A stretch of 24,660 nt of DNA, taken from the NCBI GenBank assembly GCA_030668025.1, contig DAOUUT010000016.1, positions 1-24,660 of the forward strand, written 5' to 3'. This document shows, piece by piece, positions 15,904 to 23,269 of the stretch; positions within the stretch are counted from its first letter, which is position 1, and every line of letters starts with the position of its first letter. The stretch comes from Promethearchaeota archaeon (GTDB taxonomy: Archaea > Asgardarchaeota > Lokiarchaeia > Sigynarchaeales > SOKP01). Position numbers and translations under genes: made by a program. The notes under the pieces were generated by a model. The model was not told the DNA's origin and searched no databases. It was given only the letters and a program-made list of their open reading frames with translations.

Positions 15904-16347
15904 CTATTCTTTTAGCGTGTAGATTGTATCACAATATTGATCGCCTGCTGCAACGGTTTTAAGAATCTTAAGTTCGACCTTATCGCTAACCGATTCACGA
16001 AAATACTCGTGGTCGATTGCCATAACGGCTTCGCATAACGCCCTAGCTGTATTTTCAAGACCAAAAGGGCACCTGGTGCCTTGAATTTGAAATTTTTCAT
16101 CTGAGACAGAAATTATCTTAACAAAATTTGGATTAAAGCTCTTTGAAAAAGCATGTGCTACAGTTGTTAATTTATTATCTGGTAATTTTTTCATTACTTT
16201 TAAACCTAAAGCACGACCTTGTCTTCCACAAACACTTTCTATAATGGGTAATGCTTCATTTCCGAATTTTTTATAAAATTCTTTTATCAATATACCTTGA
16301 GCTTCTATGGGATTATTTGGCAATTTTTCCGAATTTTTTTGAACCAT
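15904..16347 (-). CDS. ATC-hydrolase-family (L-2-amino-thiazoline-4-carboxylic acid hydrolase-like) protein
   Basis: This 147-residue protein carries the conserved pattern RCPFGLENTARALCEAVMAIDHEYF, then LKTVAAGDQYCD near the end (cysteines in RCPFG, LCEA and YCD). I recognise this as the ATC hydrolase family, in which the characterised bacterial enzyme opens a thiazoline ring on the way to cysteine. Most archaeal and clostridial members are uncharacterised, and the cysteine-rich pattern could equally bind a metal or small ligand, so the reaction is not assured. The gene lies downstream of the DUF364 gene on the same strand with a gap of about 100 bases. Its start ATG is preceded by GGTTGAT, a weak Shine-Dalgarno-like sequence. 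Confidence 0.7.
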   Translation of the reverse strand: MVQKNSEKLPNNPIEAQGILIKEFYKKFGNEALPIIESVCGRQGRALGLKVMKKLPDNKLTTVAHAFSKSFNPNFVKIISVSDEKFQIQGTRCPFGLENTARALCEAVMAIDHEYFRESVSDKVELKILKTVAAGDQYCDTIYTLKE

Positions 16348-16450
16348 TATATTATCAACCTTAGTAAATATACATAAAGATTCTATTTAAAAATTTTTTA
16401 AAAGAAGAAGAAAACAATTATTATCTTTTGACTCTATGTCGTAAAGCGAT

Positions 16451-17263
16451 CTATTGTTTAATAAAATTGTACTTTCTTCCATATTTCTTAAAGAATTTCA
16501 TTCCGCCACCCTCTTGCAGAACTTTAATTGCTGATTCAGAATCAATTATATTCATACCTCCAACTATATCCACACCTTTATCAAATAAAATATCAGGTAG
16601 AAAGCTGATGCTTGGTCCGATTAAAACAACATATTTAGCTTTGTTTTTAAACACAGATAAGATCTTTTCAAGCGTATTATTGATTAACGATGTTCCTGTA
16701 CAAAATATTGTATCTACAGCTGAATTGTTTTCTTTTAAATCGTCGATATCATTTAATATTGGGATATTTTGATAAGATCTCTTAATTGAAGGGTTGTTAT
16801 CAATTATGCTAATGAATTTAGTTTTTTTCAAAATCTTTCTTATCATAGGTTTCATGAAACCAATGAAGAGTATTTTTGTATCTTGCTTTATTTTTAAAAA
16901 ATCTACTAAATCTCCCTCAATCTCTTTATATGGGTTTTTCACTGCTAAAATGTGTTGAGACGCAGCATTTAGCGTTGCGATACCGATAATTCTTTCTAAA
17001 CTAGGCGGTTGATATGACCAACTCATTAATTCTTTAAAAGACTTGTCAGTCAAGCTTCCTGCAAAATCGATTTTGGTACAATTAGTTGATTGTATAACCG
17101 CAGGTAAAGTAGCTGCTAACCCTAAAAAGGGATCGTAAGCTAAGGCTTCTAATTTAACGCCCGTATATCCCAACCCAATAACTACTTTACTAACTCTTGG
17201 CGGTATTATTTTATGATATTTGTATATATCTAGAACAAGTTTAACGGTACTCTCTAAGATCAT
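16451..17263 (-). CDS. DUF364 (DUF4213-type) Rossmann-like protein
   Basis: The 270-residue product matches the DUF364/DUF4213 layout: an N-terminal domain with a VVIGLGYTGVKLE strand-turn, then a Rossmann-like domain starting at TKILFIGFMKPMI. FCTGTSLINNTLEKIL follows, then VVLIGPSISFLPDILFDKG and the family's closing GGMNIIDSESAIKVLQEGGG. Proteins of this family have been proposed to chelate heavy metals or act near molybdenum and siderophore genes; no reaction is established. It lies upstream of the ATC-hydrolase-family gene on the same strand. An AAGGTTGA sequence ahead of the ATG is a plausible ribosome site. I see no membrane segment. The family call is firm, the role is not. Confidence 0.75.
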   Translation of the reverse strand: MILESTVKLVLDIYKYHKIIPPRVSKVVIGLGYTGVKLEALAYDPFLGLAATLPAVIQSTNCTKIDFAGSLTDKSFKELMSWSYQPPSLERIIGIATLNAASQHILAVKNPYKEIEGDLVDFLKIKQDTKILFIGFMKPMIRKILKKTKFISIIDNNPSIKRSYQNIPILNDIDDLKENNSAVDTIFCTGTSLINNTLEKILSVFKNKAKYVVLIGPSISFLPDILFDKGVDIVGGMNIIDSESAIKVLQEGGGMKFFKKYGRKYNFIKQ

Positions 17264-17393
17264 AAAATTTCAACCTTATATTCCCTTAATATCTTCTTTT
17301 TATTATGTTTAATAATATTATGGTTTATTAAAACTCTGTTTAAATATGAAAAGTAATTATCTAATGTATTATTCCTTATTTTAGTGATTATTC

Positions 17394-17580
17394 ATGGATT
17401 ACATAATTATTGAAAACGAGAAAATTGGTCAAATTAAAGCTAAATTACTTACTGATAAAAATCCTGAAACTTGGAGATGCTAAAATATTTAATCAATTTT
17501 CTTCATTCAACGGAAATGTATCTAAAGGATAATAGATATTTGCCCTTAATTCTATAAATAACAAAATAATTATTAAAAAA
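17394..17580 (+). pseudogene. Decayed cyclophilin-like domain gene (TM1367/PF04126 type)
   Basis: ATG 17394 opens a 29-codon reading, MDYIIIENEKIGQIKAKL then LTDKNPET, the usual start of small archaeal cyclophilin-like proteins. It breaks near 17478 by a one-base shift. The next frame continues AKIFNQFSSFNGNVSKG, then TAA TAG (17530-17535), then IFALNSINNK. In intact relatives the corresponding text is about WGEEIYF, so the two stops stand exactly where two glutamates are expected: GAA to TAA and GAG to TAG, each one G-to-T change. The rest of the domain (a GDVGYWPPG region) is missing. It is a truncated, inactivated gene. Together with flanking AT-rich sequence it fills most of the 388-base gap before the MFS gene. 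Confidence 0.65.
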
Positions 17581-17651
17581 TGTGAAGACCTATTCATACA
17601 ACAGAACCAGATCAAGATAAGAAATTCGATAACCGCCTATTAATCATTTTC

Positions 17652-18827
17652 ATGATTCAATTTACAGAAGTTTTAGGATTTAGTAGTGTGATGCCCATAA
17701 TACCCTTTTTAGGGTTATCTTTAGGTTTGAATGCATTTCAAGTTGGCTTAATTCTAAGTATTTTTAGCCTATGCCAACTTTTCGCTAGTCCAATTACCGG
17801 TAAACTTAGTGATAAATACGGAAGAAAACCGTTATTGCTTTTTAGTCAGACGAGCACGCTAATAGGATTTTTTCTCCTTGGAATCGCTAATAATGTCTGG
17901 ATATTAGTTGCAGCTCGTCTTGTAGACGGTCTTCTTGGAAGTAATATGACTGTTGCTCAAGCGTATATTAGCGATGTGACAAATCCTAAATATCGAACTA
18001 AAACTTTCGGTTATTCAAGCGCTGTTTTTGGTGCCGGGCTAATATTTGGGCCTATAATTGGTGGAATATTATCAACAATCAACTATTCGGTTCCCATGTT
18101 TTTTGCTGCTGGAGTTAGCCTTCTCTCCATAATATTGGTATTAATCTTTTTACCCGAATCAATAGATAAAAAAGAGACTAAATTAGATTTTAAGTTCAGA
18201 GATATAATCCCTATTAAGGAAGCTAAACGATTCTTGAAATCTGCCAAGATTCGGGGCATTTTAGTAGTTTTTTTCGTCTATAATTTCGCATTTTTTATAT
18301 TTATTACAACATTTGCTCTATTTGCTGAAAAACAAATTAACGTTACTGTCCAAGAGATTAGTTTTTATATGGCCTGGATTGGAATTCTTAGGGTCATTTT
18401 TCAAAGTGCTCTCATCACCCCATTATTGAAGAAATTAAGTGAAAATACAACTCTAAGCTTAGGTATTTTTGCATTGATTTTCACAATGACCCTTCTTATT
18501 TTTTCTAATAGCTACTGGATCGTGTTTCTTCCCCTTACCTTTTTAGCATTTGGATCAGGTGTAGTTCGCCCCATTCTTACAAGTAAATTAACAAAAACTG
18601 TTAAAAGAGAAGAAACTGGAAGTTTAATGGGCGTAAATAACGCGTTAATCAGTATTGGTCAGATTATAACTCCAATTCTCGGTGGGTTAATCCTACAATT
18701 TCTCCCTACACAAACGCTTCCACTCTTATCAGCAATTATATTCGCACTCATATTTCTCTTATGGCGATGGGCATTTGTCAAACCATTTCAAGGTGAAAAA
18801 CGGCCTCCAATAGTGTCAAATAACTAG
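17652..18827 (+). CDS. MFS-family transporter (DHA1/TetA-like)
   Basis: This 391-residue integral membrane protein has about 11-12 predicted helices. Loop 2-3 has the MFS motif A (GKLSDKYGRKP, about residues 53-63), and GLIFGPIIGG resembles the motif C of drug:proton antiporters. The family exports small molecules by proton exchange; the substrate cannot be read. The given start cuts close to helix 1. Upstream codons 17586-17651 are in frame and read TEPDQDKKFDNRLLIIF, a normal cytoplasmic lead-in for this family, with ATG 17580 ahead, but codon 2 of that reading is TGA (17583-17585). Either the protein starts at 17652, or a non-ATG codon is used, or the TGA is a mutation or error. No Shine-Dalgarno is seen at either site. 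Confidence 0.85.
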   Translation: MIQFTEVLGFSSVMPIIPFLGLSLGLNAFQVGLILSIFSLCQLFASPITGKLSDKYGRKPLLLFSQTSTLIGFFLLGIANNVWILVAARLVDGLLGSNMTVAQAYISDVTNPKYRTKTFGYSSAVFGAGLIFGPIIGGILSTINYSVPMFFAAGVSLLSIILVLIFLPESIDKKETKLDFKFRDIIPIKEAKRFLKSAKIRGILVVFFVYNFAFFIFITTFALFAEKQINVTVQEISFYMAWIGILRVIFQSALITPLLKKLSENTTLSLGIFALIFTMTLLIFSNSYWIVFLPLTFLAFGSGVVRPILTSKLTKTVKREETGSLMGVNNALISIGQIITPILGGLILQFLPTQTLPLLSAIIFALIFLLWRWAFVKPFQGEKRPPIVSNN

Positions 18828-18862
18828 ATTTTAATTTATAATTGAATCATTATTTTTTTTTA

Positions 18863-18888
18863 ATTATGAGAGATTTCATTCTCATAAT
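18863..18888. terminator. Inverted repeat downstream of the MFS gene
   Basis: ATTATGAGA-GATTTCAT-TCTCATAAT is a perfect 9-bp stem with an 8-base loop, 35 bases after the MFS stop and just after a T run (about 18852-18861). It may protect the 3' end or assist termination. It is the first of two separate perfect hairpins in this 219-base gap. Confidence 0.4.
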
Positions 18889-18918
18889 ATCAACGTAATA
18901 TTGGTATATACATATTTA

Positions 18919-18942
18919 ATCGTGAAACTCAGCTTTCACGAT
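18919..18942. promoter_or_regulatory. Second inverted repeat, upstream of the SDR promoter
   Basis: ATCGTGAAA-CTCAGC-TTTCACGAT is a perfect 9-bp stem with a 6-base loop. A T-rich tract (CATTTTTTCTTT) begins about eight bases downstream, and the SDR TATA-like element follows at about 18994. It could be an intrinsic-like terminator, an operator for the SDR gene, or part of a small RNA. Confidence 0.4.
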
Positions 18943-18993
18943 CAAAATGACATTTTTTCTTTCGTGAGATAGTATTTTTAACAAAAAACTAGG

Positions 18994-19005
18994 CAAAAAT
19001 TATAA
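18994..19005 (+). promoter_or_regulatory. Probable TATA element of the SDR gene
   Basis: An AAAATTATAAAT-like element lies about 45 bases before ATG 19047. The expected transcription start would leave a leader of about 20 bases. It is the best TATA match in this gap. Confidence 0.4.
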
Positions 19006-19046
19006 ATGCTTAGTATTTCTTAATTTTAATCTTTAAAGTGATATTT

Positions 19047-19895
19047 ATGAAAAAGAAATGGTATAAAGGAAAAGTATTTGTAATTACAGGAGCGAGCGGT
19101 GATATCGGTAGCGAAGTGTGTCGTCTTTTTGCTCCTTTAGGAATGAGGATGTACTTATTAGATTTACCTAATTCGCCTTTAGAGGGGCTTGTAGATGAAT
19201 TGAAAAAACTAGGAGCGGATTACGTGGAAGCAATTATCTTAGACGTAACAAAAAGAGAACAAATTGAAGTAGTTTTTAAAAAGATTGGTGAGAAAGAGAA
19301 GTATATTGATATCATATTTAATAATGCCGGAATTGGAAGTAAATGTTCCATAACAAATAAAGGAACGTTTGAAGAGTATAGAAAAATAATGTCAGTAAAT
19401 GTAGACGGTATGTGGCTCGTACTTCAGGCAGCTCTCCCTTACATAGGACGACCTTCTCCAACGAAAAAAAACTCCGATAGAAGGGAAGGACAATTAATAT
19501 TTTCTTCGAGTGCTGCGGGAAAGACCGGTGTTCCTAACATGGCAGCATACGCTATGAGCAAAAGCGCAATTATAACCTTAGCAGATTCGATTCGGTTGGA
19601 ATATAAAATGAACGGCCATAAAATTGATGTAATTACTTCTTTATCCGCCCCTGCTAATACTAAGTTTTATAGCACCCCTGAAATGGTAGACTGGGTGAAG
19701 GGTTATCAAAAGAGAGGCTTTTTATTTAAATTTGTCGAACCTCAAGATGTTGCTAAACGAGTTTTAAAAGCTTCACGTAAAGGTAAAAAAGAGGTTTATG
19801 TGCCAAGATTTTGGTGGTTAATAGGCTTTCTATTCGTTTTCAGCCACGGTTTAATAGGGAACTTACTTATTAAAATTGAGAAAACCCAGAAATAA
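19047..19895 (+). CDS. Short-chain dehydrogenase/reductase (SDR)
   Basis: The product has 282 residues from ATG 19047; a GTG three codons earlier is possible but would put three extra residues before the charged MKKKW lead. The nucleotide-binding motif is TGASGDIG (14-21), NNAG is at about 92-95, and the catalytic set is S155 (FSSSAAG), Y168 and K172 (YAMSK). These define a classical NAD(P)-dependent SDR acting on hydroxyl or keto groups. The C-terminus has a hydrophobic, aromatic stretch (RFWWLIGFLFVFSHGLIGNL), suggesting membrane attachment and a lipid or otherwise hydrophobic substrate, as in 3-ketodihydrosphingosine-reductase-like SDRs. The substrate is not determined. The gene is convergent with the small membrane protein gene. 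Confidence 0.85.
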   Translation: MKKKWYKGKVFVITGASGDIGSEVCRLFAPLGMRMYLLDLPNSPLEGLVDELKKLGADYVEAIILDVTKREQIEVVFKKIGEKEKYIDIIFNNAGIGSKCSITNKGTFEEYRKIMSVNVDGMWLVLQAALPYIGRPSPTKKNSDRREGQLIFSSSAAGKTGVPNMAAYAMSKSAIITLADSIRLEYKMNGHKIDVITSLSAPANTKFYSTPEMVDWVKGYQKRGFLFKFVEPQDVAKRVLKASRKGKKEVYVPRFWWLIGFLFVFSHGLIGNLLIKIEKTQK

Positions 19896-19943
19896 ACACC
19901 AAAGAGTTAAAAAATTAAAAAAAAATTGTTTTTTACTTTATTT

Positions 19944-20330
19944 TTATTTCTCATATTTTAGCATAAATTCTATAAAAAGCATGGCAAAGACGAAATCTCC
20001 GAATGCCAACACAACGAAAATAATTGTGATATCCCCTATAAATAAATATATAAGGTTACATCCAAAATAAGCAAGTTTACTAATTATTCCAAGTATAACA
20101 ATCCCTCTATTGTTATCTATATCCCTTCCAACGATAAAGTACCCGATTCCAAATGTAAATATTAATAACAAAAGAGAGTGCAAAAAGAAAAGAGTAGGAG
20201 GTTTTGTTATGCCAAAAGTAGCAAAAATCGTCTCGTCAACGATGCTTAAAATAATAAACGATGCTGAAATAAGCCAATTCCAGAAAGCGCCAATGATAAA
20301 CATGTACTTATAATAATCTTTTTTATCCAA
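19944..20330 (-). CDS. Small four-helix membrane protein, unknown function
   Basis: This 128-residue product has four hydrophobic segments: FIIGAFWNWLISASFIILSI (about 11-30), a second around residues 46-66 (FFLHSLLLLIFTFGIGYFIVG), a third around 74-95 (GIVILGIISKLAYFGCNLIY), and a fourth around 98-120. The FIIGAFWNW opening and the short loop before the third segment occur in a widespread but unnamed four-helix family. No catalytic residues stand out. The start is TTG 20330: the frame is closed upstream by TAA, and AAGGGAT before TTG is a suitable ribosome site. The 201 bases upstream to the next gene are AT-rich, with no other feature seen. It is convergent with the SDR gene. Confidence 0.65.
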   Translation of the reverse strand: MDKKDYYKYMFIIGAFWNWLISASFIILSIVDETIFATFGITKPPTLFFLHSLLLLIFTFGIGYFIVGRDIDNNRGIVILGIISKLAYFGCNLIYLFIGDITIIFVVLAFGDFVFAMLFIEFMLKYEK

Positions 20331-20531
20331 TTTTATCCCTTAATCGAAATTTTTATAATTTTTATAAATAATATTGTTAAGTTAAATTAAACTACATCCT
20401 ATAAAAGAATTGAGTTGTAATAAATCTAATAAGAGATATTTAAGTATTAGAAATGATATGAGATTTTTAATAAACATAAACATAACTCTATTAAAAAAAA
20501 TAAAATTTTAAGAAAAAACGGGTTAAAATAT

Positions 20532-21488
20532 ATGACTATACAATATGATAAAATGATTTTCCACGGGATTCTCAATGCGTTAATGTACATTGCTTTACCG
20601 TTAATTATCGTTGAAGTAATCTCAATGATGGGCCTTATGGCATTTACTCAAGCGTTTAAAATATCGATTATAGTTATTGGAATTATTGGTACTGTTTTTG
20701 CTATGTTAAGGCAGGGATTTCCCAAAGACTCATCTGCGAATCGTCTTATGGCGTTAGGTTCTACAATATACTCCGGGCTTTACATGTTTTATCTTTTCGG
20801 GGGCTTTACGGTCGGAGTTCAATTAGGGACATATTCAATAAATTTAACTACGATTCAGGTACTTTTAGGTCTACAAGTCATAGCTTGGTTGTTACTAGGT
20901 TCCTCTGGGATTAGGGGATTACAATACCTAATTGAAGCAATAGAATTACGAAAAAAAAAAGAATATCGTGTAAGATTTAGACTTAGTCACATTTTTAAAG
21001 CATTAGGTATGATATTCAGTCTTATTATATTTGGTTATCTTGGTAGCATTGCTTATAGCGGAATGAATCTCGGTTTTGATTTTCACGACACATTTGAATT
21101 AGGATGGGATAAAGGCGATCTACTTTTTGATCCAAGCGATGATAATATTAGTATAACTATTACTTTTGATCTCGACAACCAAGGACTTTACGCTATTTAT
21201 GATGTTTATATCGACGCAGAATTCCATACAGTTAGTAGCGTGAATGAATCAGCACTCCCTGTAGGACTTAAAGTAGGAGAATCCTCATCTAACTATTTTA
21301 GTACATTTCATTCCTTCACAAATAATATCAATAATAACATAACACTTGTAATGGATCCGACTTATATAGTGGGATTAGTTACTACAGATGCAACTTTAGA
21401 GCTTAAAATCTCATTTTCTACGCTCTATGCCTTAATCCTCATTAATTTGACTACATCTATAAATCTTCCGTGGACTTCCTTAATTTAA
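20532..21488 (+). CDS. Membrane protein with a C-terminal beta-rich extracytoplasmic domain
   Basis: The product has 318 residues. About four hydrophobic helices fill residues 10-130 (for example ALMYIALPLIIVEVISMMGL and TIQVLLGLQVIAWLLLG). A charged stretch with RKKKEYRVRFR follows (about 138-148), then a fifth helix near 155-175 (LGMIFSLIIFGYLGSIAYSG). The last 140 or so residues have no helix-like hydrophobic run and alternate polar and hydrophobic residues, with NISITITFDLDNQGLYAIYDV, rather like LEA14-type Ig-like domains of archaeal surface proteins. The positive stretch before helix five suggests the tail faces outside. I do not recognise a named family. A T run (21511-21518) after the stop may terminate transcription before the selenoprotein gene. 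Confidence 0.6.
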   Translation: MTIQYDKMIFHGILNALMYIALPLIIVEVISMMGLMAFTQAFKISIIVIGIIGTVFAMLRQGFPKDSSANRLMALGSTIYSGLYMFYLFGGFTVGVQLGTYSINLTTIQVLLGLQVIAWLLLGSSGIRGLQYLIEAIELRKKKEYRVRFRLSHIFKALGMIFSLIIFGYLGSIAYSGMNLGFDFHDTFELGWDKGDLLFDPSDDNISITITFDLDNQGLYAIYDVYIDAEFHTVSSVNESALPVGLKVGESSSNYFSTFHSFTNNINNNITLVMDPTYIVGLVTTDATLELKISFSTLYALILINLTTSINLPWTSLI

Positions 21489-21500
21489 ACCCCTAAAAAT

Positions 21501-21518
21501 TCTTCTTTCTTTTTTTTT
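21501..21518 (+). terminator. T-rich tract after the membrane protein gene
   Basis: TCTTCTTTCTTTTTTTTT-type sequence starts 12 bases after the stop. It is a probable U-tract terminator in the 119-base gap before the peroxiredoxin-like selenoprotein gene. Confidence 0.4.
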
Positions 21519-21607
21519 AATTGGATTGGATTTATTTTATTCAATTTGGTTTCTATTAATAAATTATATCCAATTACTTTAAATTTGAGACAACTCAATT
21601 TTTTAAT

Positions 21608-22120
21608 ATGAACGACGAAGAACCCCCAAGGCCTAGTGGATTACCAGCGGGTTCTACAGCGCCATTATTTGATACAAAAGATATCTACGGAAAAGAAACG
21701 AATTTGGAAAACTTGCTTGAAGAGTACTCTGGAGTACTAATTGATTTCTTTCGGGGCAACTGGTGAAGTCATTGCAAAAAACATTTAACGCTACTAACCG
21801 AAAATATATCTGAATTTGAGAATCGGAATATTAAACTTATATCAATAGCAAGCGATAGCGAAAGACTTTTACAAAAATTCAAGGAAAAAAATAATTTTAC
21901 TGTAGATATGATATCTGATCGAGGAGCGAAAATTGCGAAGGATTACGATGTTTACTGGTTTGCTCCTGGTGGAGGAGGGGCTGTGAATATTAAACAAGCG
22001 GTACCGAGCAAATTTCTAATAAACAAGGACGGAAAGATTATTTGGACTTATATTGGTAAAGATAAGACTGATAGGCCTTCAATAAAGATGATGACAGATA
22101 TAATTGACGAAAAAATATAA
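21608..22120 (+). CDS. Peroxiredoxin/thioredoxin-fold selenoprotein with in-frame UGA (Sec53)
   Basis: Reading TGA 21764-21766 as an amino acid gives a 170-residue AhpC/TSA-type protein, MNDEEPPRPSGLPAGSTAPL onward. The TGA is codon 53 in FFRGNW-U-SHCKKHL, exactly where peroxiredoxin-like proteins have FFRGxWCPxC, so it replaces the first (peroxidatic) cysteine and leaves a U-x-x-C pair with C56. The fold continues in the same frame: KLISIASD, then ISDRGAKIAKDYDVY, then VPSKFLINKDGKIIWTYIG, the normal thioredoxin-fold end. Selenocysteine at this site would reduce peroxides or disulphides. An automatic caller would miss the first half and start at Met 21908. Just past the stop lies a SECIS-like structure (22117-22187), which is why I read UGA as Sec and not as a mutation. 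Confidence 0.85.
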
Positions 22121-22187
22121 AATCCCCTAAGAATGACTTGTGCGTAAAAACTTTAGACGCACGATGACGAACCCCGCAAGGTTTTAT
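22117..22187 (+). promoter_or_regulatory. SECIS-like RNA structure, eukaryote-type core
   Basis: The proposed fold has three parts. A basal helix pairs ATAAAATC (22117-22124) with GGTTTTAT (22180-22187). An internal loop follows, then the core 5' strand ATGAC (22133-22137) opposite TGAC (22165-22168), giving tandem G-A pairs. An 8-bp stem pairs TTGTGCGT (22138-22145) with ACGCACGA (22157-22164) and is capped by an 11-base loop starting AAAAA. AUGA, unpaired A in the apical loop, and GA on the 3' strand are the diagnostic features of eukaryotic SECIS elements, where they recruit SBP2. Lokiarchaeota were reported to carry SECIS elements resembling the eukaryotic form. The fold was done by eye; the stem here is shorter than is typical in eukaryotes. 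Confidence 0.75.
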
Positions 22188-22258
22188 GGGATATTACTTA
22201 TTTTTTTTAGATTTTTAGGATTATAATAAAAATATAAAGAAAAAAATAGATATTATAA

Positions 22259-23080
22259 CTAATAAGTATAGAAACCCTTTCCAGTTTTCCTTCCTAATTC
22301 GCCTTTATCAACCATATCTTTAAGAGCCTGTGGTGGTTTATCGTTTGGATCTCCGCTTTCCTTATAGTAAGACATCTCGATATCCCAAACTACATCTAAC
22401 CCAACTTGATCCATCAAAGTAAAAGGGCCGTGTCCCATCCCTGTGTATATCTTCCACGCTTGATCGACTACTTCAATATCAGCGTGTCCCCCAGCCCATA
22501 TTTTCAAGCTTTCTTTTTTAATTGCTCGCCATACTCGATTAAACACAAAACCAAAGCATTCTTTTTTAACAATTAACGGCGTAATATCAATGCTTTCAAT
22601 CCAACTCCTTCCTTTTTGATAAGTATCGTCGCTAGTTCTACTCCCTCTCATTATATCTGCCATAGGAGTTACTGTTAAATGGTAAAAGTGGATATTTAAC
22701 ACTTTATCTTTTCGTTTAACGGAGTCTTCAAGCTTCGATACTGGAATTGAGGAACTATTAGTCGCAATTATAGCATGTGGTGGAGCGAATTTGTCGATCT
22801 CCGAAAAGATTTCTTTCTTCAAGTCCAATTTTTCTGGGATTGCTTCTATAATTAGATCTGCATCGTTTACAGCTTCCGCAATAGTATCGTGGAATGAAAC
22901 GTTTCCAGAAACCTTTTTCATCCTTTTTCTTCTCGCAATTTTTTTCGTGTATTTATCAAACCCTTCGGGATTTGCGTCGTACATTCGAATCGAATAATTC
23001 TTATCCGAAGTTTTTTCAACAATTTGCTTTCCCATGAAGCCTATTCCAATAATAGAAACAACTTTAATTTCATCAACCAT
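22259..23080 (-). CDS. 3-hydroxyacyl-CoA dehydrogenase family protein
   Basis: The product has 273 residues. The N-terminal Rossmann domain begins IIGIGFMGKQI (G12-x-G14-x2-G17), followed by DANPEGF with the aspartate that selects NAD. ATNSSSIPVSKLE and NIHFYHLTVTP carry the serine and catalytic histidine positions. The C-terminal helical domain has GFVFNRVWRA (conserved asparagine) and ends GRKTGKGFYTY, the standard ending of the family. It oxidises L-3-hydroxyacyl-CoA to 3-ketoacyl-CoA with NAD. Two departures are visible: the usual HFFNP is HFYHL, and the Glu of the His-Glu pair appears as Asp (MADIMRG where LVEVVRG is usual). It may therefore act on a different hydroxyacyl substrate. The gene is divergent from the alcohol dehydrogenase. 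Confidence 0.85.
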   Translation of the reverse strand: MVDEIKVVSIIGIGFMGKQIVEKTSDKNYSIRMYDANPEGFDKYTKKIARRKRMKKVSGNVSFHDTIAEAVNDADLIIEAIPEKLDLKKEIFSEIDKFAPPHAIIATNSSSIPVSKLEDSVKRKDKVLNIHFYHLTVTPMADIMRGSRTSDDTYQKGRSWIESIDITPLIVKKECFGFVFNRVWRAIKKESLKIWAGGHADIEVVDQAWKIYTGMGHGPFTLMDQVGLDVVWDIEMSYYKESGDPNDKPPQALKDMVDKGELGRKTGKGFYTY

Positions 23081-23253
23081 TTTTGATCCACTAATTTTTT
23101 TTAATATTATTTATTTTTAGAATTTTCTATATAAGAAATTAATTAACAATAATTATATATTCAAGTTTATCTCCAATAATTAATAATCAACTTTTTACAC
23201 GAAATCTTTCTTTAAAATTTAATTTACAAATAAAAAAAAATATGGATTCCAAA

Positions 23254-23258
23254 AGGAG
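23254..23258 (+). promoter_or_regulatory. Strong Shine-Dalgarno site of the alcohol dehydrogenase
   Basis: AGGAG lies within AAAAGGAGAT, 11 bases before ATG 23270. It fixes the start and stands out because most genes in the window have no such site. Confidence 0.6.
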
Positions 23259-23269
23259 ATAAGATTAAA

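Noticed and set aside
16428..16772. 114-residue plus-strand open frame
   Set aside because: It is the complement of the DUF364 gene end, with no family features.
17583..17585. TGA at codon 2 of the MFS reading as selenocysteine
   Set aside because: No transporter of this family has a functional cysteine there, and no SECIS-like structure was seen after 18827 with the ATGA/GA core.
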